Of a stretch of 5,019 nucleotides of DNA, positions 1 to 5,019 are shown one piece after another. Numbering within the stretch: position 1 is the stretch's first letter; each line of letters opens with the position of its first letter. The translations under genes were made by a program, and so were the position numbers. Origin of the DNA: an uncultured Chitinophagaceae bacterium (GTDB taxonomy: Bacteria > Bacteroidota > Bacteroidia > Chitinophagales > Chitinophagaceae); the NCBI GenBank assembly GCA_946885335.1, contig CAMPGG010000262.1, forward strand, positions 1-5,019, in the 5' to 3' direction. The notes below the pieces were generated by a model. The model was not told the DNA's origin. It saw only the letters and a program-made list of their open reading frames with translations, and did no database searches.

Positions 1-158
1 ACATCAATGGCGCCACTTACATCTATGCTGTTAAAATTAGCAACCTGGCGGGTTTCGGTACCCACGCTTCCGTTTCCTCTTACACGTTTGGCGAAAATCT
101 GGCGGCAGCTTGTGGCCGTCATTAAAACTACTAAAGCGAATAATAATATTTTTTGCAT
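1..158 (-). CDS. Head-GIN (DUF2807-like) lipoprotein, N-terminal part only
   Basis: This is the first 52 codons of a minus-strand gene that leaves the window at the left edge. The visible protein starts MQKILLFALVVLMTATSC, which is a short basic end, a hydrophobic stretch (about residues 4-15) and a lipobox-like ending with Cys18, so it is probably an exported lipoprotein. After the cysteine come a basic segment and the pattern VRGNG (26-30), then E-T-R-Q-V and F-N-S-I-D-V-S-G-A-I-D (42-52). From memory this matches the start of head-GIN/DUF2807 proteins of Bacteroidota, a beta-helical domain of unknown function sometimes labelled putative adhesin. The ATG at 158 is chosen because it gives a complete signal peptide. 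No Shine-Dalgarno sequence is visible. The gene is transcribed divergently from guaA. The family call rests on about 25 residues, so it is good but not certain; the signal peptide and reading direction are firmer. Confidence 0.78.
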   Translation of the reverse strand, partial: MQKILLFALVVLMTATSCRQIFAKRVRGNGSVGTETRQVANFNSIDVSGAID

Positions 159-175
159 AATTGTTAGTTGGTGTT

Positions 176-207
176 CTAAGGTAATTAAAAATATTTTTTA
201 TTTAAGA
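176..207 (-). promoter_or_regulatory. Weak candidate promoter for the head-GIN lipoprotein gene
   Basis: Read on the minus strand, TACCTTAG at 183-176 matches five of the six defined bases of the Bacteroidota -7 element TAnnTTTG. It ends 17 bases before the ATG at 158. Nineteen bases upstream lies TTA rather than the expected -33 TTG, so only half of the promoter is convincing. The spacer holds a 12-bp AT-only palindrome (187-198), which could easily be chance in such AT-rich sequence. Confidence 0.22.
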
Positions 208-249
208 CGACAGGCTTGGAGGGCAGGTTACCATAAATGTTTAATTTTT

Positions 250-280
250 TTTGCTTTTCTGCCAATCCCTGGTATAATTC
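250..280 (+). promoter_or_regulatory. Candidate guaA promoter
   Basis: TTG at 251-253 is followed after 19 bases by TATAATTC at 273-280. The spacing fits the Bacteroidota primary-sigma pattern (TTG, about 19-20 bases, TAnnTTTG). The second box matches four of its six defined bases and also contains a TATAAT hexamer. Transcription would begin near 287, giving a leader of about 25 bases before the ATG at 311. No riboswitch-like structure fits in so short a leader, and no Shine-Dalgarno sequence is present, as is usual in this phylum. Confidence 0.4.
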
Positions 281-310
281 CCTCAAAGCCTTTTTCATAC
301 CTTCGCCCCC

Positions 311-1843
311 ATGACAGAAAAGATAGTGATCCTTGATTTCGGATCGCAATACACACAACTCATTGCAAGGGCTGTAAGAGAAGCCAATGTTTATTGTGAA
401 ATCATCCCATTCCACAAATCATTTGAAATTGAACCGGGTCTTAAAGGCATCATCCTTTCCGGATCCCCGTGTTCAGTGAATGATGAAAATGCGCCTTCCA
501 TTAATATTCAGTCTATTGCCAACCAATTACCTGTTTTGGGAATTTGTTATGGGGCACAACTGACCGCCAAAAAATTTGGAGGTACCGTTGCAAAAAGTAA
601 TAAAAGGGAATATGGAAGGGCTCTTTTGCACCATAAAAAGACCGATGAATTATTAAAAGATATTTCTCCCGCCAGCCAGGTTTGGATGAGCCACAGTGAT
701 ACCATTAAAGAATTGCCTGCCGATTTTGAATTGCTGGCTACCACAGAAAATATTCCTATAGCTGCTTTCAAAAGAAAGAGTAATGGCCAGCCACTGTATG
801 GTATACAATTTCACCCCGAAGTTTACCATACCATTGAAGGAAAGAAATTGCTGAATAACTTTTTGGTTAATATCTGTAAATGCTCGCAGGACTGGACACC
901 CAAGCATTTTATCACAGACACAGTTGAAGGTTTAAAAACGCAGATTGGTAATCGCAAAGTTATCATGGCATTGAGTGGTGGGGTAGATTCAACTGTTGCT
1001 GCAACACTTATTCACCGGGCCATTGGCGACAGGTTATATGGAATTTTTGTTGACAATGGTGTACTTAGAAAAGATGAATTTGAATCGGTACTGGCAACTT
1101 ATAAGCAACTGGGTTTGAATGTTAAAGGCATTGATGCAAAAAATGTTTTTTATGATGCGCTGAAAGGCAAATCAGATCCTGAAGAAAAAAGAAAGATCAT
1201 TGGAGGTTTATTTATAGATGTGTTCCAGGATGAAGCCAAACAATTAAAGGATATTGACTTTTTGGGACAGGGAACTATTTATCCTGATGTAATTGAAAGT
1301 ATTAGTGTTCATGGTCCTTCGGTAACTATAAAATCGCATCACAATGTAGGCGGGCTACCGGAACACCTTCATTTACAATTGGTAGAACCTTTGCGTTCTC
1401 TTTTTAAAGATGAAGTACGTAAAGTTGGCCGCGAGTTGGGCATACCGGCAGATATGATCGAACGACATCCCTTCCCCGGCCCGGGATTGGCAATCCGGAT
1501 CCTGGGTGAGATCACCCCGGAAAAGGTACAGTTATTGCAACAGGCCGATCATATTTATGTGAAAGCTTTAAAAGATCACAACCTGTATGCAACGGTTTGG
1601 CAAGCGGGGGCAATCTTGTTACCAGTTAAAAGCGTAGGAGTAATGGGTGATGAAAGGACCTATGAGTTCACCGTTGCCCTCCGGGCAGTGACCAGTGTGG
1701 ATGGAATGACGGCAGATTGGGCACATTTACCTTATGACTTCCTGGCGCATGTAAGTAGTGAGATCATTAATAATGTAAAAGGAATTAACCGGGTGGTTTA
1801 TGATATAAGCAGTAAACCACCGGCCACCATAGAATGGGAATAG
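311..1843 (+). CDS. guaA: GMP synthase (glutamine-hydrolysing)
   Basis: This cytosolic enzyme converts XMP, ATP and glutamine to GMP, the last step of de novo guanine nucleotide synthesis. The 510-residue protein has every expected part in order. The class I glutamine amidotransferase domain (about 1-190) carries the nucleophile Cys79 in GICYG and His168/Glu170 in QFHPE. The ATP pyrophosphatase domain (about 195-390) carries the PP-loop SGGVDS at 222-227, [12 protein letters not shown] (319-330) and [11 protein letters not shown] (341-351). The C-terminal dimerisation domain follows [12 protein letters not shown] (385-396) and ends in the family-typical [10 protein letters not shown]. Length is normal for the family (E. 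coli has 525). The ATG at 311 puts the conserved [16 protein letters not shown] segment right after the start, and no earlier start is needed. SGSPCSV and MSHSD replace the commoner SGGPxSV and MSHGD. I take these as lineage variation, because the catalytic residues are intact. The next gene begins 27-36 bp downstream with no terminator between them, so the two are probably one transcript. Confidence 0.98.
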   Translation: MTEKIVILDFGSQYTQLIARAVREANVYCEIIPFHKSFEIEPGLKGIILSGSPCSVNDENAPSINIQSIANQLPVLGICYGAQLTAKKFGGTVAKSNKREYGRALLHHKKTDELLKDISPASQVWMSHSDTIKELPADFELLATTENIPIAAFKRKSNGQPLYGIQFHPEVYHTIEGKKLLNNFLVNICKCSQDWTPKHFITDTVEGLKTQIGNRKVIMALSGGVDSTVAATLIHRAIGDRLYGIFVDNGVLRKDEFESVLATYKQLGLNVKGIDAKNVFYDALKGKSDPEEKRKIIGGLFIDVFQDEAKQLKDIDFLGQGTIYPDVIESISVHGPSVTIKSHHNVGGLPEHLHLQLVEPLRSLFKDEVRKVGRELGIPADMIERHPFPGPGLAIRILGEITPEKVQLLQQADHIYVKALKDHNLYATVWQAGAILLPVKSVGVMGDERTYEFTVALRAVTSVDGMTADWAHLPYDFLAHVSSEIINNVKGINRVVYDISSKPPATIEWE

Positions 1844-1879
1844 TCAACACTCCCGCTATGAATCAATTAAATGTTAAGC

Positions 1880-3061
1880 ATGAAAAAATGTTTTTTGTTT
1901 GCGGGTTTAGTCTTATTGTTTTTGCATCCCCATTTTGTATCAGCCCAGGATAACAGGGGTGATCATTTAAAGATTGCCCTGTTTGCACCATTATATCTTG
2001 ACTCTGCATTCGATCGTAGCAATAATTATGTGTATGGAAAAGAGTTTCCCAAATTTTTAAATCCCGGATTAGAATTTTATGAAGGCGCTAAAATGGCGCT
2101 GGATTCTTTAAGTGAACTAGGTCTTGACCTGGAGGTTTTTGTATTTGACACCAAATCAAAACAAAAAACACTCACCCAGCAAATCAATAGCCTGGTGAAT
2201 GAAGACATCGGTTTGATCATTGCGCATGCCGCAGCAAACGAAATACGCACTTTTGCAGATGCGGCGCTTACACTGAAAGTTCCATTTATTAATGCCAACC
2301 TACCCAATGATGGCGCAGTGAATGGTAATCCATATTTCGTCATTTTAAATCCCACGCTTAAAACACAAACGGAAGGCATTTATAAATTTGTTCAAAAGCA
2401 TTATGCTACCAAACCCATTGTCGTTTTTAGAAAAAAAGGACAAATGGAGGATTTGATTAAAAGATATTTTGATGAATTTGGAAAATACTCTTCATCCAAA
2501 CCATTGAATTTAGAATATGTAGATCTGCCCGTAAATTTTACCATAGGCCACTTATTACCTCACATTGATACAAATATGCACAATGTGGTAGTGGCAGGCA
2601 GCCTGGATGAAAATTTTGGCAGAAAACTGGCGGCAGGTTTAGCAGAAATAAATAAAATGGGACCGGTAACTGTGGTAGGCATGCCCACCTGGAGTAATAT
2701 CCGCGATTTTAATAAGAAAGAATACCAGGGCCTTGAAATTATTACGAGCACTCCTTTTTACCAGTCCAAGAATGATGGTTTGATTGATCATATCGGAAAC
2801 CAGTTTTCGAGCATGATGTATGCCCGACCAAGCGATATGGTTTTTCGTGGCTTTGAAGTAACCTGGCGTTTTGTAAACCTGTTGAATAAATATAAAAAGG
2901 ACATCGCCTCTAATTTTGGCGTTGCAGAAAATAACCTGTTCACACAGTTTGACATTCAACCAGTTTTTCTCAATCGCGAAAACATGACGCTTGATTATTT
3001 TGAAAACAAGCGATTGTATTTTGTAAAACTGCAGGATGGCAATATCAAGGAAGTGCTGTAA
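1880..3061 (+). CDS. Secreted type-1 periplasmic-binding-fold protein (LivK-like)
   Basis: The 393-residue protein has a signal peptide (basic MKK, hydrophobic core about 5-19, likely cleavage after VSA at residue 22, before QDN), so it is exported to the periplasm or surface. There is no lipobox. The mature part reads as a two-lobe type-1 binding fold of the LivK/amino-acid-receptor type. LKIALFAPLYLDS (30-42) is the first strand. FYEGAKMALDSL (67-78) is the helix typical of these receptors, and strands and helices through IGLIIAHAA and VPFINANLP follow. A second lobe contains VVVAGSLDENFGRKLA and VTVVGMPTW. No transporter genes are adjacent on this strand. From memory, Bacteroidota often carry a related gene after guaA, sometimes with N-terminal LysM repeats. 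This copy has none: the binding fold starts directly after the signal peptide. An in-frame ATG at 1871 would add three residues; I prefer 1880 because MKK begins a normal signal peptide. Ligand and role are unknown. Confidence 0.85.
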   Translation: MKKCFLFAGLVLLFLHPHFVSAQDNRGDHLKIALFAPLYLDSAFDRSNNYVYGKEFPKFLNPGLEFYEGAKMALDSLSELGLDLEVFVFDTKSKQKTLTQQINSLVNEDIGLIIAHAAANEIRTFADAALTLKVPFINANLPNDGAVNGNPYFVILNPTLKTQTEGIYKFVQKHYATKPIVVFRKKGQMEDLIKRYFDEFGKYSSSKPLNLEYVDLPVNFTIGHLLPHIDTNMHNVVVAGSLDENFGRKLAAGLAEINKMGPVTVVGMPTWSNIRDFNKKEYQGLEIITSTPFYQSKNDGLIDHIGNQFSSMMYARPSDMVFRGFEVTWRFVNLLNKYKKDIASNFGVAENNLFTQFDIQPVFLNRENMTLDYFENKRLYFVKLQDGNIKEVL

Positions 3062-3080
3062 TACAATTTGAAAATGAGTT

Positions 3081-3100
3081 AATTTGAGAATTTGAGAATT
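3081..3100 (+). repeat. Short tandem repeat, two 8-bp units plus a partial third
   Basis: AATTTGAG occurs at 3081-3088 and again at 3089-3096, followed by AATT at 3097-3100. A related AATTTGA lies at 3065-3071. All are in the spacer just after the stop of the binding-protein gene. From memory, similar AATTTGA-type runs are frequent between genes in some Bacteroidota genomes, but I could not check this. Confidence 0.6.
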
Positions 3101-3124
3101 ATTCTTCGTGTTAGGTTTCTGCTT

Positions 3125-3163
3125 CTAATTTTTGCTAATCTACTAATCAACATTCCAACTAAT
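3125..3163 (+). repeat. Irregularly spaced CTAAT repeats in the convergent spacer
   Basis: CTAAT appears four times, at 3125-3129, 3135-3139, 3143-3147 and 3159-3163, with uneven spacing. The last copy supplies the stop codon of the minus-strand permease gene (TAG at 3161-3159). Function is unknown. In AT-rich sequence a five-base repeat is weak evidence on its own; the clustering within 39 bp is what makes it notable. Confidence 0.4.
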
Positions 3164-3917
3164 TAACTTTTCTCCTCCCTTTAAATTCTGCAAAGGCAAT
3201 TCCCAGGAATACAAAAGCGTATGCAACTGAAAGAGATAAGATAAAAGGAATATTATCATTGTATTTGGGAATATTTGTCATAAAGTAAAATGAATACGGG
3301 AAATATTCAAGAAAAGTAAAATCAAATTCGAATAACATCATCGGCGTTGCAATCCATAAACAAAACCCGATTGCAAGTGAAGCAATAAAATTCCTGAACC
3401 TCAAGGCCAGCCAGAACTGTATTGTACTCATCCCTAAAATGGATAGATAAATTTGTCCATTTAAAATAAAAATTTCTGTTAGGTCAATCATGCCTGTAAA
3501 ATGATTGGGTATTAATAAGTATAAAATACCAGCCGACACAATCAACCAAAAATTATAAGCGAGTAAAAAAAGAATAATCAATAAATGAAGGACAATAAAT
3601 TTTGAAAAAAATACATTGACTAATTCCTGTGGTGATGCAAGCACCTGCTTCCAGGTATTATTCCTGTATTCTGATTGTAATAATAATGTGCTGACCAGGA
3701 TGATGAATAACGGGAGAAACATGAAGCTGATAAATTCCCTTCCTTCCAAAAAAATATTGGTCCAGGGCTCTGTTTGGCCCGGATGCTGGATGTTTAACGT
3801 AATGGTTTCTATAGTTAACATTATTGGAACAAGGGCCGCAACGATCATGCATAGATAAAATGAAGCAGATCTTTTATTCTTTATCTTTTCTGATTGTAGT
3901 GATATTAATAAACTCAT
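3159..3917 (-). CDS. ABC-2 type transporter permease (BcrB/LanEG-like)
   Basis: This 252-residue inner-membrane protein has about six hydrophobic segments (near residues 20-41, 62-81, 105-136, 155-174, 176-197 and 223-243) and a basic C-terminus (KGRRK). After the second segment comes SEYRNNTWKQVLASP (82-96). This acidic/aromatic cytoplasmic stretch has the E-x(n)-TWK pattern seen in ABC-2 permeases of the bacitracin and lantibiotic immunity type, where it is thought to contact the ATPase. The size fits that group, whose members are about 230-260 residues. The ATG at 3917 follows the stop of the ATPase gene after a single base (TAG, T, ATG), so translation is very probably coupled and the two proteins should form one transporter, presumably two ATPases with two permeases. 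The N-terminus MSLLISLQSEKIKNKRS is a normal cytoplasmic start before the first helix. The exported substrate cannot be read from the sequence. Assignment to ABC-2 is firm; the immunity-type subfamily is less so. Confidence 0.88.
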   Translation of the reverse strand: MSLLISLQSEKIKNKRSASFYLCMIVAALVPIMLTIETITLNIQHPGQTEPWTNIFLEGREFISFMFLPLFIILVSTLLLQSEYRNNTWKQVLASPQELVNVFFSKFIVLHLLIILFLLAYNFWLIVSAGILYLLIPNHFTGMIDLTEIFILNGQIYLSILGMSTIQFWLALRFRNFIASLAIGFCLWIATPMMLFEFDFTFLEYFPYSFYFMTNIPKYNDNIPFILSLSVAYAFVFLGIAFAEFKGRRKVN

Positions 3918-3918
3918 A

Positions 3919-4827
3919 CTAATTTGTTGTCAGGTTAATAAATAATTGTTCTAGGTTATTTTCAGCAGGTGCCAATAAATAAACATCCAGGTTGTTTTGA
4001 ATAAGGATGCGATTGATTGATGCAACCTGGTGGGGATCTTTATACGCAACTACAATTCTTTCCTTCTCACGTTCTGGCATATACGCTTTTAAACTTTGAT
4101 AAGCCTTTTCGTTATCGGAGGTATGTATCTGCAACATGGCATCTTTCTGTTGCAATTGTTGAAGCTCCCGGATTGTTCCCTGGAACAACATTTTACCTTT
4201 ATTGATGATGCCTACATGACTTACCATTTTTTCAACTTCAGCAAGGATATGACTGGAGATCAGGATCGTCATTCCATATACTTTGTTTAGTTTGCGGATC
4301 AACTCTCTCAACTCAATGATTCCATTTGGATCTAACCCATTCGAAGGTTCATCCAATATCAATAATTCTGGTTTGTGTAATATGGCCAATGCAATGGATA
4401 AGCGCTGTTTCATTCCTAATGAAAACTTCTTAACGGTTTTTTTACCGGCATCTTCCAGGCCTGCAATTTTCAAAACTTCAGTGATTCTTTCATTGGTAAC
4501 ACCATATACAGGTTTATACACTTCCAGGTTTTCCCTTGCAGTTAAATGACCATACAAAGAAGGACTTTCAATGAGTGAACCTGTCTTTTTTAAAATACCA
4601 CACCTGTCTGTGTGCATTTCCTGCCCGAAGATTTCAATTTTACCTTCCTGCATTTTTAAGAGACCTAATAATAAACTTAAGGTTGTGGTTTTACCAGAAC
4701 CGTTTGGACCGAGAAAACCATAAATGCTTCCTTTAATAACATGCAGGTTAATTGCTGAAAGCGTCTTTACCTCCTTAGTATAATGGAAGGAAAGATCAGT
4801 TGTTTTTAAAATGAAAGAATGATCCAT
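3919..4827 (-). CDS. ABC transporter ATP-binding protein, BcrA/LanF-like
   Basis: This 302-residue cytoplasmic ATPase would power the permease encoded next to it. All nucleotide-binding motifs are intact: Walker A GPNGSGKT (40-47), signature FSLGMKQR (135-142), Walker B ELLILDEP (154-161, with Asp159 and catalytic Glu160), D-loop SNGLDP (162-167) and switch His193 in SSHIL. At the Q-loop the sequence is GSLIESPSLYGHLTARENL (83-101), with Glu87 in place of the usual glutamine. This E-loop, and the LIExPxLY wording, are known from BcrA and lantibiotic-immunity LanF ATPases. A C-terminal extension (about 226-302) is also typical of that subfamily. The ATG at 4827 gives a short lead-in to the first strand and no better upstream start exists. 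The gene lies 75 bp after the stop of a partial same-strand frame, so it may be the second gene of an operon. I see no clear TAnnTTTG promoter in that gap. Likely roles are export of, or protection from, a peptide or lipid-linked antibiotic, by family analogy only. Confidence 0.96.
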   Translation of the reverse strand: MDHSFILKTTDLSFHYTKEVKTLSAINLHVIKGSIYGFLGPNGSGKTTTLSLLLGLLKMQEGKIEIFGQEMHTDRCGILKKTGSLIESPSLYGHLTARENLEVYKPVYGVTNERITEVLKIAGLEDAGKKTVKKFSLGMKQRLSIALAILHKPELLILDEPSNGLDPNGIIELRELIRKLNKVYGMTILISSHILAEVEKMVSHVGIINKGKMLFQGTIRELQQLQQKDAMLQIHTSDNEKAYQSLKAYMPEREKERIVVAYKDPHQVASINRILIQNNLDVYLLAPAENNLEQLFINLTTN

Positions 4828-4894
4828 AATTATTTATGTTATTTAAGTGTATTAATAATGGCCAGGAGTTTTTTATCACTATTACGGGTATTAA

Positions 4895-4913
4895 TGATTC
4901 ATTTACTGAATCA
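4895..4913. repeat. Perfect 7-bp inverted repeat around a stop codon
   Basis: The arms TGATTCA (4895-4901) and TGAATCA (4907-4913) are exact reverse complements separated by five bases. The probable stop codon of the right-edge minus-strand frame (TAA, 4905-4903) lies in the loop. The stem is AT-rich and no T-run follows on either strand, so it is at best a weak terminator. It could instead be an operator-like dyad upstream of the ABC cassette. Confidence 0.5.
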
Positions 4914-5019
4914 AAAAATAACCTATTGCAGTTTCACTCGTATTATGAAATGCAGGCAAATCGTTATCATCTTCATACTGCCCGTTAAAACTTTTAGGGT
5001 TTAGTTCATTTTTATTTAT
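4903..5019 (-). CDS. Probable C-terminal end of an unidentified gene
   Basis: Reading the minus strand from the right edge, one frame stays open for 38 codons and ends in TAA at 4905-4903. It has no internal start that would make a whole gene, so it would be the tail of a gene lying beyond the window. The peptide is polar and acidic in the middle (Q-Y-E-D-D-N-D-L-P) and ends in GYFLIQ. Its codons are purine-rich at the first position, as real coding sequence tends to be, and the composition is protein-like. I do not recognise the family. If real, it lies 75 bp upstream of the ABC ATPase gene on the same strand and could belong to the same operon. The main doubt is length: an open frame of 38 codons can arise by chance even in AT-rich DNA. 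Confidence 0.42.
   Translation of the reverse strand: MNKNELNPKSFNGQYEDDNDLPAFHNTSETAIGYFLIQ

Noticed and set aside
187..198. AT-only 12-bp palindrome between the lipoprotein gene and guaA
   Set aside because: Runs of A followed by runs of T form palindromes by chance in such sequence; no second copy or flanking motif supports an operator.
281..310. Possible riboswitch controlling guaA
   Set aside because: The leader from the likely start site is only about 25 bases, too short for a known purine or xanthine aptamer, and no conserved aptamer sequence is visible.
7..336. A 109-codon plus-strand open frame running from the left edge into guaA
   Set aside because: It runs antisense to the lipoprotein signal-peptide region, crosses the promoter region and overlaps the guaA start in another frame. 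Its peptide has no recognisable domain, and the two genes it overlaps are much better supported.
547..907. Minus-strand open frames antisense to guaA
   Set aside because: They lie entirely inside a highly conserved, intact guaA and their peptides resemble no known protein. They are shadows of its codon pattern.
2077..2959. Minus-strand open frames antisense to the binding-protein gene
   Set aside because: They have no signal peptide, motif or plausible translation context, and they overlap a full-length gene with clear domain structure.
3616..4549. Plus-strand open frames antisense to the ABC permease and ATPase genes
   Set aside because: These mirror the minus-strand coding sequence. The ATPase frame carries all conserved ABC motifs, so the antisense frames are not genes.
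3159..4827. The ABC genes as importer partners for the binding protein
   Set aside because: The permease is ABC-2 (export) type, the ATPase is BcrA/LanF-like, and the genes are on the opposite strand in a separate unit.
4819..5004. A 61-codon plus-strand open frame at the right edge
   Set aside because: It overlaps the ATPase start region and the more coding-like minus-strand frame. Its hydrophobic, isoleucine-rich peptide is what AT-rich antisense sequence commonly gives.

Overview
The window looks like a piece of a Bacteroidota chromosome, most likely from a Chitinophagaceae- or Sphingobacteriales-type relative. The evidence is: an AT-rich sequence; no convincing Shine-Dalgarno sequence before any gene; a GMP synthase of the Bacteroidota type; a head-GIN (DUF2807-like) lipoprotein; and a guaA gene followed closely by a solute-binding-protein-like gene. 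The taxonomic placement is inferred from gene content and recalled family patterns, not from a search.

Layout. (1) Positions 1-158, minus strand: the first 52 codons of a lipoprotein resembling head-GIN domain proteins, running off the left edge. (2) Positions 159-310: a divergent AT-rich intergenic region with a plausible guaA promoter and a doubtful 37-codon minus-strand reading frame. (3) Positions 311-1843, plus strand: complete guaA, the last step of de novo GMP synthesis. (4) Positions 1880-3061, plus strand: a secreted type-1 periplasmic-binding-fold protein starting 36 bp after guaA (27 bp if the earlier ATG is used), probably co-transcribed with it. (5) Positions 3062-3158: a short tail-to-tail spacer with two kinds of short repeat and no convincing terminator. 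(6) Positions 4827-3159, minus strand: a two-gene ABC exporter cassette, ATPase then permease, separated by one base. The ATPase has a glutamate where the Q-loop glutamine normally sits, as in the BcrA/LanF (bacitracin and lantibiotic immunity) subfamily. (7) Positions 4903-5019, minus strand: an open frame that is probably the end of another gene upstream of the ABC cassette, with a perfect 7-bp inverted repeat around its stop codon.

How the parts relate. guaA is housekeeping. The binding-fold protein downstream has no transporter genes beside it on its own strand, so it is probably not a classical uptake receptor. The ABC cassette is a self-contained export or immunity module facing the guaA unit. 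I see no CRISPR array, RNA gene, insertion sequence or phage gene, and all four complete genes are intact. The region is mostly ordinary. The points worth a second look are the E-loop ATPase, the orphan binding protein, the repeat-bearing spacer and the unassigned right-edge frame.
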